From the NCBI GenBank assembly GCA_036826635.1, contig DAISVY010000002.1:310001-374000 (forward strand): DNA of 64,000 nucleotides. Reading direction: 5' to 3'. Every line of letters begins with the position of its first letter. The first letter of the stretch is position 1. Below are positions 8,392 through 16,134 of this stretch, piece after piece. Source of the DNA: DAISVY01 sp036826635. GTDB lineage: Bacteria; Zixibacteria; MSB-5A5; GN15; FEB-12. A program made the position numbers and the translations under genes. The notes under the pieces are model-generated. The model was given only the letters and a program-made list of their open reading frames with translations, did not search any database and was not told the DNA's origin.

Positions 8392-9750
8392 TTATCGATT
8401 CGTAAAACGTACGGTCAATGTTATTTTAGCCGTACTTTCGGCCGCCACCGGCAGGTTGAATATGATCGTGTTAGCGTCTTTTTGTTCGTAGGGCTGGGTT
8501 GAATCGACCACCTCCCAATATCCCCAAAGATTTTTTTCCACTTTGACCGTAACGTCCTCCGATTTGCGGTTGCGCAATTCTATCTCGAACCGGCGTTCTT
8601 CGACCGTTTTCGACACCCGCGTAATCTCGGTGGTCGCAAACTCGCCGACGACATCGAAAGCCTCGCCCACCGTCAGCGTGATTTTTTCGTCTTTCGGCGT
8701 GTGCTCGATATTGTCCTCGCCCAGCAGAATCAGCGACCCGTCGTCGTCCGCTTTGAACATCCGCACTCGCCCGGCCGGCAAAGGCATACCCAAACCGGCC
8801 GCCGTCGAGTTAACCAGCTCGACATTAACACTGACCCCCTTGGCGTTGCGATCCGGTCGATACAGATACACTTTGGCAACTTTTGCCGTGGCCGGATCAA
8901 AAAGGGAAATCTGCTTTATTTCCTTATTGGCCAGGGTGGCCTGGCGCGGCAGAGTGTACATGTGGTATTCGAAAAACGCTTTTTCTTCAAAACCCGCTTT
9001 CTTTGCCCCCGGCGCAACCGAGGCCAGTTGAATTCGCTCGGACTGCCAGGAATCCTCGGTGGCCCGCTGAATATCTCCGGCTATCAGCTTGAGCATGGCG
9101 TCCTGGTATGTCTTACCGGAAGTATTGTTAATAGACGCCCACCCGGACAGGCTGAGTTCTGATTCATCTTTATTCAAAAGCCCCACATACTCGGCGCTCC
9201 AGTTCATCCCCGAAGTCTGGTAGCCCACCCGACAATCGAGCGAACCGGAAACATCCGAGTCATACAACCAGAAAAGCGTCGGTCGGGTAATAAGCCCTTC
9301 CGGCAACAGGGGAAAATCCACCTCGGCGATGTTTGCCAGAGAGATAATTTTAACCTTCCCATCCTTATCCGTAAGTGTAACCGCTCCATTGCCGTAGGCC
9401 AGCAACTTGCCCACGTAAAGACGACCATCCTTGTCAATCAGTTCAATCTGGTTATCAACGTACTTGGAGTACAACTGATCCGGTGAAACGAGATCAAAAG
9501 CGTAATTCTGCTCCAGAATAGATGCATTTTTCCCTTTGTCGAGGATTTCGAAACGGACGGAACTGGCGTCAATCTGAGACGGAACATCCCGAAAAGCCAG
9601 TTTGCCGATCCCTTTGTTGAATTCCAAAGTCCGGGTTTCGCTGATAACCCCCAGATTGCTATTATACACGGTCACCGCCAGATCGTCGGCGGCCATAGCG
9701 GCCAGTGGCGTCAGAACCGCCAGCGCCAGGATAACTGCTATTTTTTGCAT
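8392..9750 (-). CDS. DUF4139-type secreted protein
   Basis: 452 residues with a signal peptide (residues 1 to about 20, ending in an A-M-A-A site). The rest is beta-rich and resembles the DUF4139 family: an N-terminal segment AVTVYNSNLGVISETRTLEF, a middle part with VGYQTSGMNWSAEY near residue 190, and a C-terminal Ig-like part where the related families have KNxW-type motifs (here VEKNLWGYWEV). The function of the family is unknown. The ATG at 9750 is chosen because AGAGGTG lies 6-7 bases upstream. The in-frame GTG at 9759 falls inside that ribosome-binding site and would add three residues. A TATAAT lies at 9769-9774. Confidence 0.75.
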   Translation of the reverse strand: MQKIAVILALAVLTPLAAMAADDLAVTVYNSNLGVISETRTLEFNKGIGKLAFRDVPSQIDASSVRFEILDKGKNASILEQNYAFDLVSPDQLYSKYVDNQIELIDKDGRLYVGKLLAYGNGAVTLTDKDGKVKIISLANIAEVDFPLLPEGLITRPTLFWLYDSDVSGSLDCRVGYQTSGMNWSAEYVGLLNKDESELSLSGWASINNTSGKTYQDAMLKLIAGDIQRATEDSWQSERIQLASVAPGAKKAGFEEKAFFEYHMYTLPRQATLANKEIKQISLFDPATAKVAKVYLYRPDRNAKGVSVNVELVNSTAAGLGMPLPAGRVRMFKADDDGSLILLGEDNIEHTPKDEKITLTVGEAFDVVGEFATTEITRVSKTVEERRFEIELRNRKSEDVTVKVEKNLWGYWEVVDSTQPYEQKDANTIIFNLPVAAESTAKITLTVRFTNR

Positions 9751-9768
9751 CGCTCGCACCTCTTATTT

Positions 9769-9774
9769 ATTATA
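9769..9774 (-). promoter_or_regulatory. Candidate -10 box for the DUF4139-type gene
   Basis: A perfect TATAAT on the minus strand lies 18 bases upstream of the ATG at 9750, giving a very short leader that still contains the AGAGGTG ribosome-binding site. No good -35 is seen at 16-18 bases. Confidence 0.4.
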
Positions 9775-9870
9775 CAGGGCAAATTCTCTCTTTCATACCG
9801 GTTCAATCAACTAAAAAGCCGGGCGTTTACTTCTATATAGAGCTATGTGCTTGAAATCTTCCCGGAAAAA

Positions 9871-10815
9871 TCAGGAATTGCGGATCGGAACGAAACCTGC
9901 GATGATATCTTTAATCCTTGCTTGTACTTGCGAAGGGGTGGGATTCAGCTCGGCTGCTGTAAAACAGCCTTTTTCCGGATCGATCAGATCATAAATCTGC
10001 CCGTAAAGACCATAGATTATCTCAAGACTGAGATGATACCGAGGCTGTAAAACACAAGCGAGCCGGTCGATCATCGCCCTGGCCTGAGTGCGGTAGTGTC
10101 GGCCGAACTCAACATAACGCCCGATCAGACTGCGCAGACGACTGTCGGGTTCGCCTTTGTCGGCCATGGTCCGCAGGGCGGCCGCATCAAGGTTGCATTT
10201 CCGCAATATGTTGTCGGCAAAATAATTAAGATTCTGGCTCTGATCTTTCTGAAAATCTCTGATGATATGCACCAAATAGGAAAAACGAGCCAGCGGCCGG
10301 GCCGTACTGCGAATATCATATTCGGGCGCACGGTAACCGTTCTCACCGGGTCTGACACCGCACAGATGCATGAAAATCGAAGCGGGAGCAACCGCGGCAC
10401 CTTCGGAATAACGAAGGAAAGTGCGAAGGTCGGCAAAACCATCGTGCTCCAGATCATACGCCATAGCCCTGCACAACCGTTCCCAGGGCCAAAGAGGAAT
10501 GGCAAAATGCTGAACCTGATCCAAAAATTCGGTGAGAAAAGAACCGTCGCGCGTCTGGCTGCGAACTTTTTCCAGCCAGCGGTATATCACACTTCGGAAC
10601 CGGGCGGCTTCCGAACGGGATATAGCCTCGGCGGTCGCTTTGCGGTCATCGACAAGATCGTCGATCCGGCGCATCGAGCGATAACAGGTTTTGAATGCCT
10701 CGTACCGGTCATCTTCCCAGACGCGGGCGGCTATATCCAAGATAGGATTGGTAAGGATTTCGCTGAAATTAACTTTGCGGGCGAAATCCAGCGTGATGTC
10801 ATCTTCGTTCAACAT
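9871..10815 (-). CDS. Squalene/phytoene synthase family enzyme
   Basis: Head-to-head prenyl synthase family, 314 residues. Enzymes of this fold join two C15 or C20 diphosphates to squalene or phytoene precursors. The first Asp-rich motif is RRIDDLVDD (49-57), and the second is in YLVHIIRDFQKD near residue 190, equivalent to the NxxRD/DxxxD region. These two motifs bind the magnesium-diphosphates, so an active enzyme is likely. No hopene cyclase, desaturase or HpnC/HpnE partner is in the window, so the product (squalene, phytoene or a C30 carotenoid precursor) cannot be assigned. IspE in this window supplies the same pathway. Confidence 0.85.
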   Translation of the reverse strand: MLNEDDITLDFARKVNFSEILTNPILDIAARVWEDDRYEAFKTCYRSMRRIDDLVDDRKATAEAISRSEAARFRSVIYRWLEKVRSQTRDGSFLTEFLDQVQHFAIPLWPWERLCRAMAYDLEHDGFADLRTFLRYSEGAAVAPASIFMHLCGVRPGENGYRAPEYDIRSTARPLARFSYLVHIIRDFQKDQSQNLNYFADNILRKCNLDAAALRTMADKGEPDSRLRSLIGRYVEFGRHYRTQARAMIDRLACVLQPRYHLSLEIIYGLYGQIYDLIDPEKGCFTAAELNPTPSQVQARIKDIIAGFVPIRNS

Positions 10816-10928
10816 GGGCAGAGGGAATATAACAACTCAGCCCGGCAGGGAAAGCGGATAATCCGACCGGACGGGGGGCTTTTGCGAAGATATCACCGAC
10901 AGCGAATCCGCCTTCTTAATCGTAGGGA

Positions 10929-10991
10929 GGGTTTGTCTTCAAACCCGCCGGAAATATCATTGGCAGGTCCGAAGATGAAGACGGACCTGCC
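10929..10991. repeat. Pair of palindromic elements downstream of the dockerin gene
   Basis: GGGTTTG-TCTT-CAAACCC (10929-10946) and GGCAGGTCC (10962-10970) with GGACCTGCC (10983-10991) are two perfect inverted repeats in the 229-base gap after the dockerin gene. Neither is followed by a T tract. The second has the look of a dispersed extragenic palindrome, but no other copy was spotted in this window. They may act as 3'-end stabilisers or weak terminators for the dockerin gene. Confidence 0.45.
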
Positions 10992-11044
10992 CCACAAGAA
11001 TTGCCACCGGCGGGATCGCAAGCGGTCCTGCCCTGCGACTCTAA

Positions 11045-13732
11045 CTACGGACACGGCGGCAGAGGATCAAGGCTAATAAACAAATGATCGATCAATATCG
11101 TCAGATCACTCATGTCAACATCCGACGGTTCGGGCTCCGGCTGGCCGGAAAGATCAACATCCCCTTCCTCCACACAACACAGCGGCTCCAGACTGATAAA
11201 CAGATGATCGATCAGGATAGTCAGATCGCCCATATCAACTATGCCCGGTTCACAATCCATGTTACCGACCGATTCACCGGTACAACAACCGTAGTCCGGA
11301 TAGCACAAGTGATATAACTCGCCGCCCACGGATATCAAGTAGTCGGGCGATTCCAGATACACGGCCACGTCCATAGGGCAATAGTCCAGAGAATAGGCAC
11401 CGAAAACCTCACTCTCGTAATAAGGCGGTACGAACGTCGTATCCTTGGGCATATACATAATACCGTCAATCAGGAATGAAACGACCACCCGCGCCGTATC
11501 CTCGTTGGGATTCCAGGCCCAGCCTTTGAACCAGATATCCTTGAAGAGCGGCGGGAAAGAAACGTCGTTGGGATAATAGTCGGATACATACGCGTCACCG
11601 GCGAACAATTCAACCCCGGGTATCTCGTTCGTTTCCAGCCAGGGAAGCTGCTCGACATCGCCGATATCGTCACCGTCGGCATCGATCTGGGCGGGATTGT
11701 ACCAGTGAGGAGAATTATCCAGACCATCCGGAACACCGTCGTAGTCATTGTCCGCGGACTCCGAGAAGGCAAACCGAATTTCCTGATTGGGCCGGTGGAA
11801 ATTGACAATACCGTCACCGTCACTATCGGTTGCCCAGGCAAAACCGGTTTCCAAACCAAGCGTATCCGCCGGATCGCCCTGATGTGTCTGTCGCCCGTCG
11901 TGCACATAGCTCAGGAATGGGATTCCCAGAATCTTGCCGCAACCGGTTATACGCACGGCATGCCCGCCCACAGCATTGCCGGCAGCGTCGTCGTAAGAGA
12001 AGACAACCTCGACATCTTCGCCGTTCTTGATCTGGTCACAAATCCAATCCCAGGTCACTTTGCCGTTGACACTCTCGTCCTCGCTTTTCATCCCGTTGGC
12101 CGAGAAATCTCCGGCCGGCAAGGCCTCGTTATGCGTCGCGCGGCCATAACCGTAGCCCTGGTGCTTGCAGATCAACTTGCGTCGCAGTCCGTTCCCTTTA
12201 CAATACTTGAACTTCCCTTCGACCATCGGACGGAACCACACACCGTAACCGGAATCGCGGGCCGGAGCAAACCGGTTGGCGGCTTGGCCAAGCTGCCCGA
12301 CCAGCGAGTTGTCGCCCTTCAGACCCTTCTTGTGTTCATGCGGCACCGGCAAACCGTAGCGATCCTCCAGGTACTGCAAACTATTGGCAATCGACATCGG
12401 GAAACACTGGTCCTTGGCGGTCTGTACGTTGGAAGCGTTCGGCTGCGATTCATACTCAACTATCCCGAGCGGGTCGAACATGATGGTGTTGGGGGCAAAC
12501 GGCAGTGGCACTACCGTTGTAAACAGACCACCCGCGCCTTCAACCCCGCTGACAATCTCGTCAACAACATAATACGCCGGAAACATATCGACGGAATCGA
12601 CGTCTACCAACGGGTCCTCTGTGAACAACAGGGAAACTTCGAGCTCGTCTATCGGCGTGCCTTCGGCGTCGGTTATCTGGAAATCAACCATGGTGCGGAC
12701 TGTTTCGCTATCGTCCCAAATCGGGAAGTTTTGAACAATCCAGCCCATATCACTCACGACATTAAGGTATCCCGAATCCACATATGTGCTGGCCAGAAAC
12801 GTGGGAACATCAACTTCCAACTGCCCCGACATGGAATAATCTACCTGCACACTATCGAAGTCGTAACTGATCTGGTGAAACGACAGGCCGTCGTAAAGAT
12901 AAAGATTCTCGACTATTACCGGGACATCGACAGACCCACCGCACGTGTACGGATCACAGGCCCGCACCGTGATATAAAGATCAACACCAACATCGCCTAT
13001 CTGGGGAACATATGTCCACTCGCCGCTGATTTCGTCAATACTGCCGGGGCCGTCGATCAACTCGAACAGGATATCGTCGTTCTCCGGGTCGTAGGCATCG
13101 AAATCGTAAACCATCGCCTGACCGACATATCCGAGCAAATGATCGGGCACGGGGTCGATCACGGGAGGCTCGTTGCGCGGCACAACTTCAAAACAGTGTG
13201 GCCCGCTCCAATCCGGCACGACCATATCCTTCCCCATATAACCCCACTCCCAGGGATAGGCAACTTGTATGCTGGCCGAGTCCAGACACAGATAATTTCC
13301 GACATAATCGGAAGATACGCGGGTGGCGATCCAGAACGTGCGCTCATTAAAACCATCGGGGAACCCGTTTGTGTTCGGCGGGTATGCCACAGCGGCGAAC
13401 CCCACCGAATCAGCGCCGGAGCCATTGGCACTGAAATACTCCCACTGCAACACCATATCGAACATGCCGGGCCAACCGATATTAAGCGTGTCGAAGATGA
13501 TCGGCTCCCAGAGCGCACCGTCGGGAGAAGAAACAACGAAAGAATTAGTGGCGACCATCATGTCATGCCCGCTGTAGTTGACACAACGGAGAATAAATTT
13601 CAGATCGGTGTCGGCCATGACATATCCGGGCATCCATTCCCCTTCGACTTCGTCCAATAACACCTCGATTTGCGCCTGCGCCCCCACAGCCAGGGCCATC
13701 AGACACATCAAGAGCACGAGGAATCTTCTCAT
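11045..13732 (-). CDS. Secreted multidomain protein: papain/C39-like peptidase signature plus two dockerin-like repeats
   Basis: 895 residues. A signal peptide (1-20, ending AQA) is followed by Ig/cadherin-like beta domains; one starts at PPVIDPVPDHL near residue 190. The middle carries DQCFPMSIANSLQYL, with Cys443 after Gln, then GGHAVRITG with His591 and YVHDGRQ with Asp612. This Cys-His-Asp order and spacing fits a papain/C39-like cysteine peptidase fold. Next come calcium-type DxDxDG motifs (DSDGDGIVNF and DADGDDIGDV). At the C-terminus are two near-identical dockerin-like units, each with VDM(G/S)DLTILIDHLFIS. The start ATG has AGGAGG upstream, and a near-consensus promoter lies at 13890-13919. 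It is probably cell-surface attached or secreted; the peptidase call is an inference. Confidence 0.75.
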   Translation of the reverse strand: MRRFLVLLMCLMALAVGAQAQIEVLLDEVEGEWMPGYVMADTDLKFILRCVNYSGHDMMVATNSFVVSSPDGALWEPIIFDTLNIGWPGMFDMVLQWEYFSANGSGADSVGFAAVAYPPNTNGFPDGFNERTFWIATRVSSDYVGNYLCLDSASIQVAYPWEWGYMGKDMVVPDWSGPHCFEVVPRNEPPVIDPVPDHLLGYVGQAMVYDFDAYDPENDDILFELIDGPGSIDEISGEWTYVPQIGDVGVDLYITVRACDPYTCGGSVDVPVIVENLYLYDGLSFHQISYDFDSVQVDYSMSGQLEVDVPTFLASTYVDSGYLNVVSDMGWIVQNFPIWDDSETVRTMVDFQITDAEGTPIDELEVSLLFTEDPLVDVDSVDMFPAYYVVDEIVSGVEGAGGLFTTVVPLPFAPNTIMFDPLGIVEYESQPNASNVQTAKDQCFPMSIANSLQYLEDRYGLPVPHEHKKGLKGDNSLVGQLGQAANRFAPARDSGYGVWFRPMVEGKFKYCKGNGLRRKLICKHQGYGYGRATHNEALPAGDFSANGMKSEDESVNGKVTWDWICDQIKNGEDVEVVFSYDDAAGNAVGGHAVRITGCGKILGIPFLSYVHDGRQTHQGDPADTLGLETGFAWATDSDGDGIVNFHRPNQEIRFAFSESADNDYDGVPDGLDNSPHWYNPAQIDADGDDIGDVEQLPWLETNEIPGVELFAGDAYVSDYYPNDVSFPPLFKDIWFKGWAWNPNEDTARVVVSFLIDGIMYMPKDTTFVPPYYESEVFGAYSLDYCPMDVAVYLESPDYLISVGGELYHLCYPDYGCCTGESVGNMDCEPGIVDMGDLTILIDHLFISLEPLCCVEEGDVDLSGQPEPEPSDVDMSDLTILIDHLFISLDPLPPCP

Positions 13733-14064
13733 TGTGGACCTCCTGAGGTATTTTTCAGATTTGACTTGTTAATGTCATTAGCAATCACGATTGTGAGTTC
13801 TTGCCCGGCTCAAGTAGTAGATTCGTTTTCACACTATATACGATATACGAAAAACGCCGGAGTCAGATCAATGATGGATTGCTTCTTCTATTATACTACA
13901 TTTTACCGTGTTTTGTCAAGGGATTTCTTCCGTGTCGGCCGCACCCCGGATCGCGGATGTGATCGTGAATCACATCTTTCATGTCCGAAGAGCCCGATGG
14001 GCACACGCTTTTTAGTGTTGCCGTCTGGCGGGAACGAGTTATATTTCAGTTGGAGGGTGTGATC
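13733..14064. other. Divergent intergenic region between the dockerin gene and the cytidylate-kinase-like gene
   Basis: 332 bases without a supported gene. The half near the dockerin gene is AT-rich. It holds the promoter at 13890-13919 and an approximately 150-base leader for the dockerin gene. No convincing plus-strand promoter for the gene at 14065 was found; the frame running 13670-14062 has no ribosome-binding site or family motif. Confidence 0.6.
13890..13919 (-). promoter_or_regulatory. Near-consensus sigma70 promoter for the dockerin gene
   Basis: On the minus strand a perfect TTGACA (13914-13919), an 18-base spacer and a perfect TATAAT (13890-13895) lie about 160 bases upstream of the dockerin-protein start. 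It is one of the strongest promoters by eye in the window. Confidence 0.8.
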
Positions 14065-14775
14065 ATGACTTCAATCGAAGCCATTATCAATCGTCAGATT
14101 CTCAAGTGGGAACTGGAGAAGAAAAAAGCGCAGGAGGCCGAAAAACCGCGCACCCGGCCGGCCCCGATTGTCACGATCAGTCGTGAGACGGGCAGTCGCG
14201 GTTCGTATTTCGGCTCGCGCCTGGCTCAGCGCCTTGGTTACCAGCGACTGCACCGCGAGGCTATCGATTTTATCTGCCGTTCATCCGGCTACCAGCATCG
14301 CATCGTTAAATCCCTGGATGACGGTTTCCGCGGACGACTGGAATTGATGGTCGAGTCTTTCCTTACCGGACAGGTGATCGATCATTCGGATTACACCAGA
14401 CAATTGTGCGAAGTTGTCATATCACTGTCCATGCTCGGCGGGGTCGTGCTCATGGGAAGAGGCGGCAATCTGATCCTGGGACCGAAACGCGGTTTTCACA
14501 TCCGTGTGATATGCCCGAAAGGCAAGCGGATCGATAACCTGATCAAATACAAGAAATGCACCCGGGAAGAAGCCCTGCGCCTGATAGAAATTTCCGACAA
14601 CGAGCGCCGACAATTCTACACCAAGATATTCGGCACCGACATCGACAACCCCCGCAACTACGACATGGTCATCAACACATCACTAATCGATATCGAAGAA
14701 CTGGTCGACACCGTGGCCGTGGCCGTCCAGGGGAAAATGGACAAACTTACATTCCCGGACCACGATAAGATGTAG
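14065..14775 (+). CDS. Cytidylate kinase-like family protein
   Basis: 236 residues, similar to the cytidylate-kinase-2-like family (P-loop NMP kinase fold). The N-terminal 30 residues are a charged helix. PIVTISRETGSRGSYFGSRL (about 34-53) corresponds to the family's modified P-loop (ISRExGSGG). MGRGGNLIL near residue 133 and the NERRQFY region near 188 fit the family's later conserved segments. Its substrate is not established, and it lacks the classical CMP-kinase context (rpsA). The ATG at 14065 is chosen because GGAGG lies 8 bases upstream; a longer frame reaches 13981 without a ribosome-binding site. It converges on the next gene. Confidence 0.8.
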   Translation: MTSIEAIINRQILKWELEKKKAQEAEKPRTRPAPIVTISRETGSRGSYFGSRLAQRLGYQRLHREAIDFICRSSGYQHRIVKSLDDGFRGRLELMVESFLTGQVIDHSDYTRQLCEVVISLSMLGGVVLMGRGGNLILGPKRGFHIRVICPKGKRIDNLIKYKKCTREEALRLIEISDNERRQFYTKIFGTDIDNPRNYDMVINTSLIDIEELVDTVAVAVQGKMDKLTFPDHDKM

Positions 14776-14807
14776 CAAGTAAGGTCTCCAGCGTTGTTTC
14801 GAAGAGA

Positions 14808-15185
14808 TCAGAACTGCCCCGTCCGCAACAACACCAGAGTGCAGGCCCGAAGCACTTCGATTCCCTCAACCTCCAATTTTTCGGCCAGGTTTTCGTTTTC
14901 GGCCCCGGGGTTGAAAATGACGCGTTTCGGTTTCATCCCGATAATCCGATCGTATTGATCGTCGGAGATTTTCGAGTTGACGTAAACCGTGAGCGTATGG
15001 GTATCGCCGTCGACAAGATCCAGCGAGGCGGCGGCGCGGATACCATCCACCACGTGACCGGCCGGATGAACCGGAACCGGTCGGAAACCATGTTCCCGGA
15101 GCATGTGAACGGCCATGAAGGAATAACGGTCCTCCCTGGGGGAAGCACCTAATACTGCCACTTGAGACTGAACGGGTGCTTTCAC
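14808..15185 (-). CDS. CoA-binding domain protein
   Basis: 125-residue single-domain Rossmann protein of the YccU-like CoA-binding family. The N-terminal VAVLGASPREDRYSF (9-23) is the nucleotide-binding turn. VPVHPAG, near residue 38, and IFNPGAENENLAEKLEVEGI in the C-terminal half match the family pattern of a binding cleft. The start is GTG at 15185 behind AGGAGAT. Its cellular role is unknown. It lies 91 bases after the GlcE-like flavoprotein gene, in the same direction. Confidence 0.85.
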   Translation of the reverse strand: MKAPVQSQVAVLGASPREDRYSFMAVHMLREHGFRPVPVHPAGHVVDGIRAAASLDLVDGDTHTLTVYVNSKISDDQYDRIIGMKPKRVIFNPGAENENLAEKLEVEGIEVLRACTLVLLRTGQF

Positions 15186-15276
15186 TTGTATCTCCTCAGT
15201 ATCTGTCAGATTCGGATACCATAAACAACCCGACGACCAAACCGGTTCCCGAACAATGCTTTCTCACCGTCATATC

Positions 15277-16029
15277 TCAGACGACAGGCAAAACCCCTTC
15301 GGGATCGAAGTGGGCCTTGATTTTCCGGGAGTAGATCACATCCGGTTCGGTGCTGTTCTCGTCCAGCCCGGCCAGAAAACGGTCGCGGTCGATGGTCGCC
15401 ATCTTCATGTCGGTATATTCCGCGGCGGCACTGATCGGCAGGACACGAAAAGTGGCGTTGACGACAAGACCGAGAAGTCCCCACGACGGAGTGAAAATCT
15501 TAACGACGTCATAACCCGAAACCGATTTGAAACAGGGCGAACCGGGCGTGATAATCTCTCCCTGAGGCGTCACCACTTCAGCCATAATCAGGTGTTTCTT
15601 GATGGGCAGAAGGTGCCCGGCCAGTTCGGCGGCCAGATTCACGGCTACAGCTCCCCCTACCGAACCAACGTAGCACAACGCAGAATGCGGCAAGAAGAGA
15701 TTGTCCGACCGAATGTCGCCGTTGATTTCCCTCAACGGATAACCGGCTCCGACGGTGACATAAAAATCTTCGGGGTCGACCTCCAACAATCGGTTCAGCC
15801 GATCCGTGCTCAGCACGACCATGTCGGCAAAGGCCTCTCCCTCGGGCGTGATATTGTTGGCGAACCCGGTGATATAAGTACGCTGTTTATGCTGATTGAC
15901 CAGGCGGACGAACTTCGCCGCTTCGTCCGCCGACTGGGGATGAAAAGTGGACACCGTTTTCTGAAAGGTCATACGCCCGTCAGGAAATTCCGATGACACG
16001 ATTCGCGCGAATTCAGTTAGTCGTGACAT
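15277..16029 (-). CDS. Short FAD-binding oxidoreductase (GlcE-like)
   Basis: 250 residues of the FAD-binding PCMH type. TVSTFHPQSADEAAKFVRLV is the entry to the FAD domain and GSVGGAVAVN (about 122-131) is the flavin pyrophosphate loop. The C-terminus IKAHFDPEGVLPVV corresponds to the closing motif of glycolate/lactate oxidases (KxxxDPxxxLNPG). The family's usual large substrate domain is missing, as in GlcE-type subunits, so this is a complete short form rather than a fragment. No GlcD or GlcF partner is next to it; the substrate is unknown. The ATG at 16029 is the only good start. Confidence 0.75.
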   Translation of the reverse strand: MSRLTEFARIVSSEFPDGRMTFQKTVSTFHPQSADEAAKFVRLVNQHKQRTYITGFANNITPEGEAFADMVVLSTDRLNRLLEVDPEDFYVTVGAGYPLREINGDIRSDNLFLPHSALCYVGSVGGAVAVNLAAELAGHLLPIKKHLIMAEVVTPQGEIITPGSPCFKSVSGYDVVKIFTPSWGLLGLVVNATFRVLPISAAAEYTDMKMATIDRDRFLAGLDENSTEPDVIYSRKIKAHFDPEGVLPVV

Positions 16030-16082
16030 AGCCCCAAGATAGACAAAATGAGCAGGGTGTCAACGAAGTAGCCCAAAAGAAA

Positions 16083-16110
16083 AAGACCCGGCCTGCGGGA
16101 CCGGGTCTTG
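16083..16110 (-). terminator. Intrinsic terminator after groEL
   Basis: On the minus strand AAGACCCGG and CCGGGTCTT form a 9-bp stem around a short loop, followed by a T-rich run (TTTTTCTTTT). It lies just after the groEL stop codon and before the flavoprotein gene. Confidence 0.9.
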
Positions 16111-16134
16111 TCAACTTCACGGCGGATTGCGGGA

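Noticed and set aside
11705..13660. Open frame of 651 codons antisense to the dockerin gene
   Set aside because: It covers the coding strand of a well-supported gene with signal peptide, promoter and Shine-Dalgarno, and shows no domain of its own.
13670..14062. Plus-strand gene before the cytidylate-kinase-like gene
   Set aside because: The frame covers the dockerin leader and promoter, and has no Shine-Dalgarno or motif.
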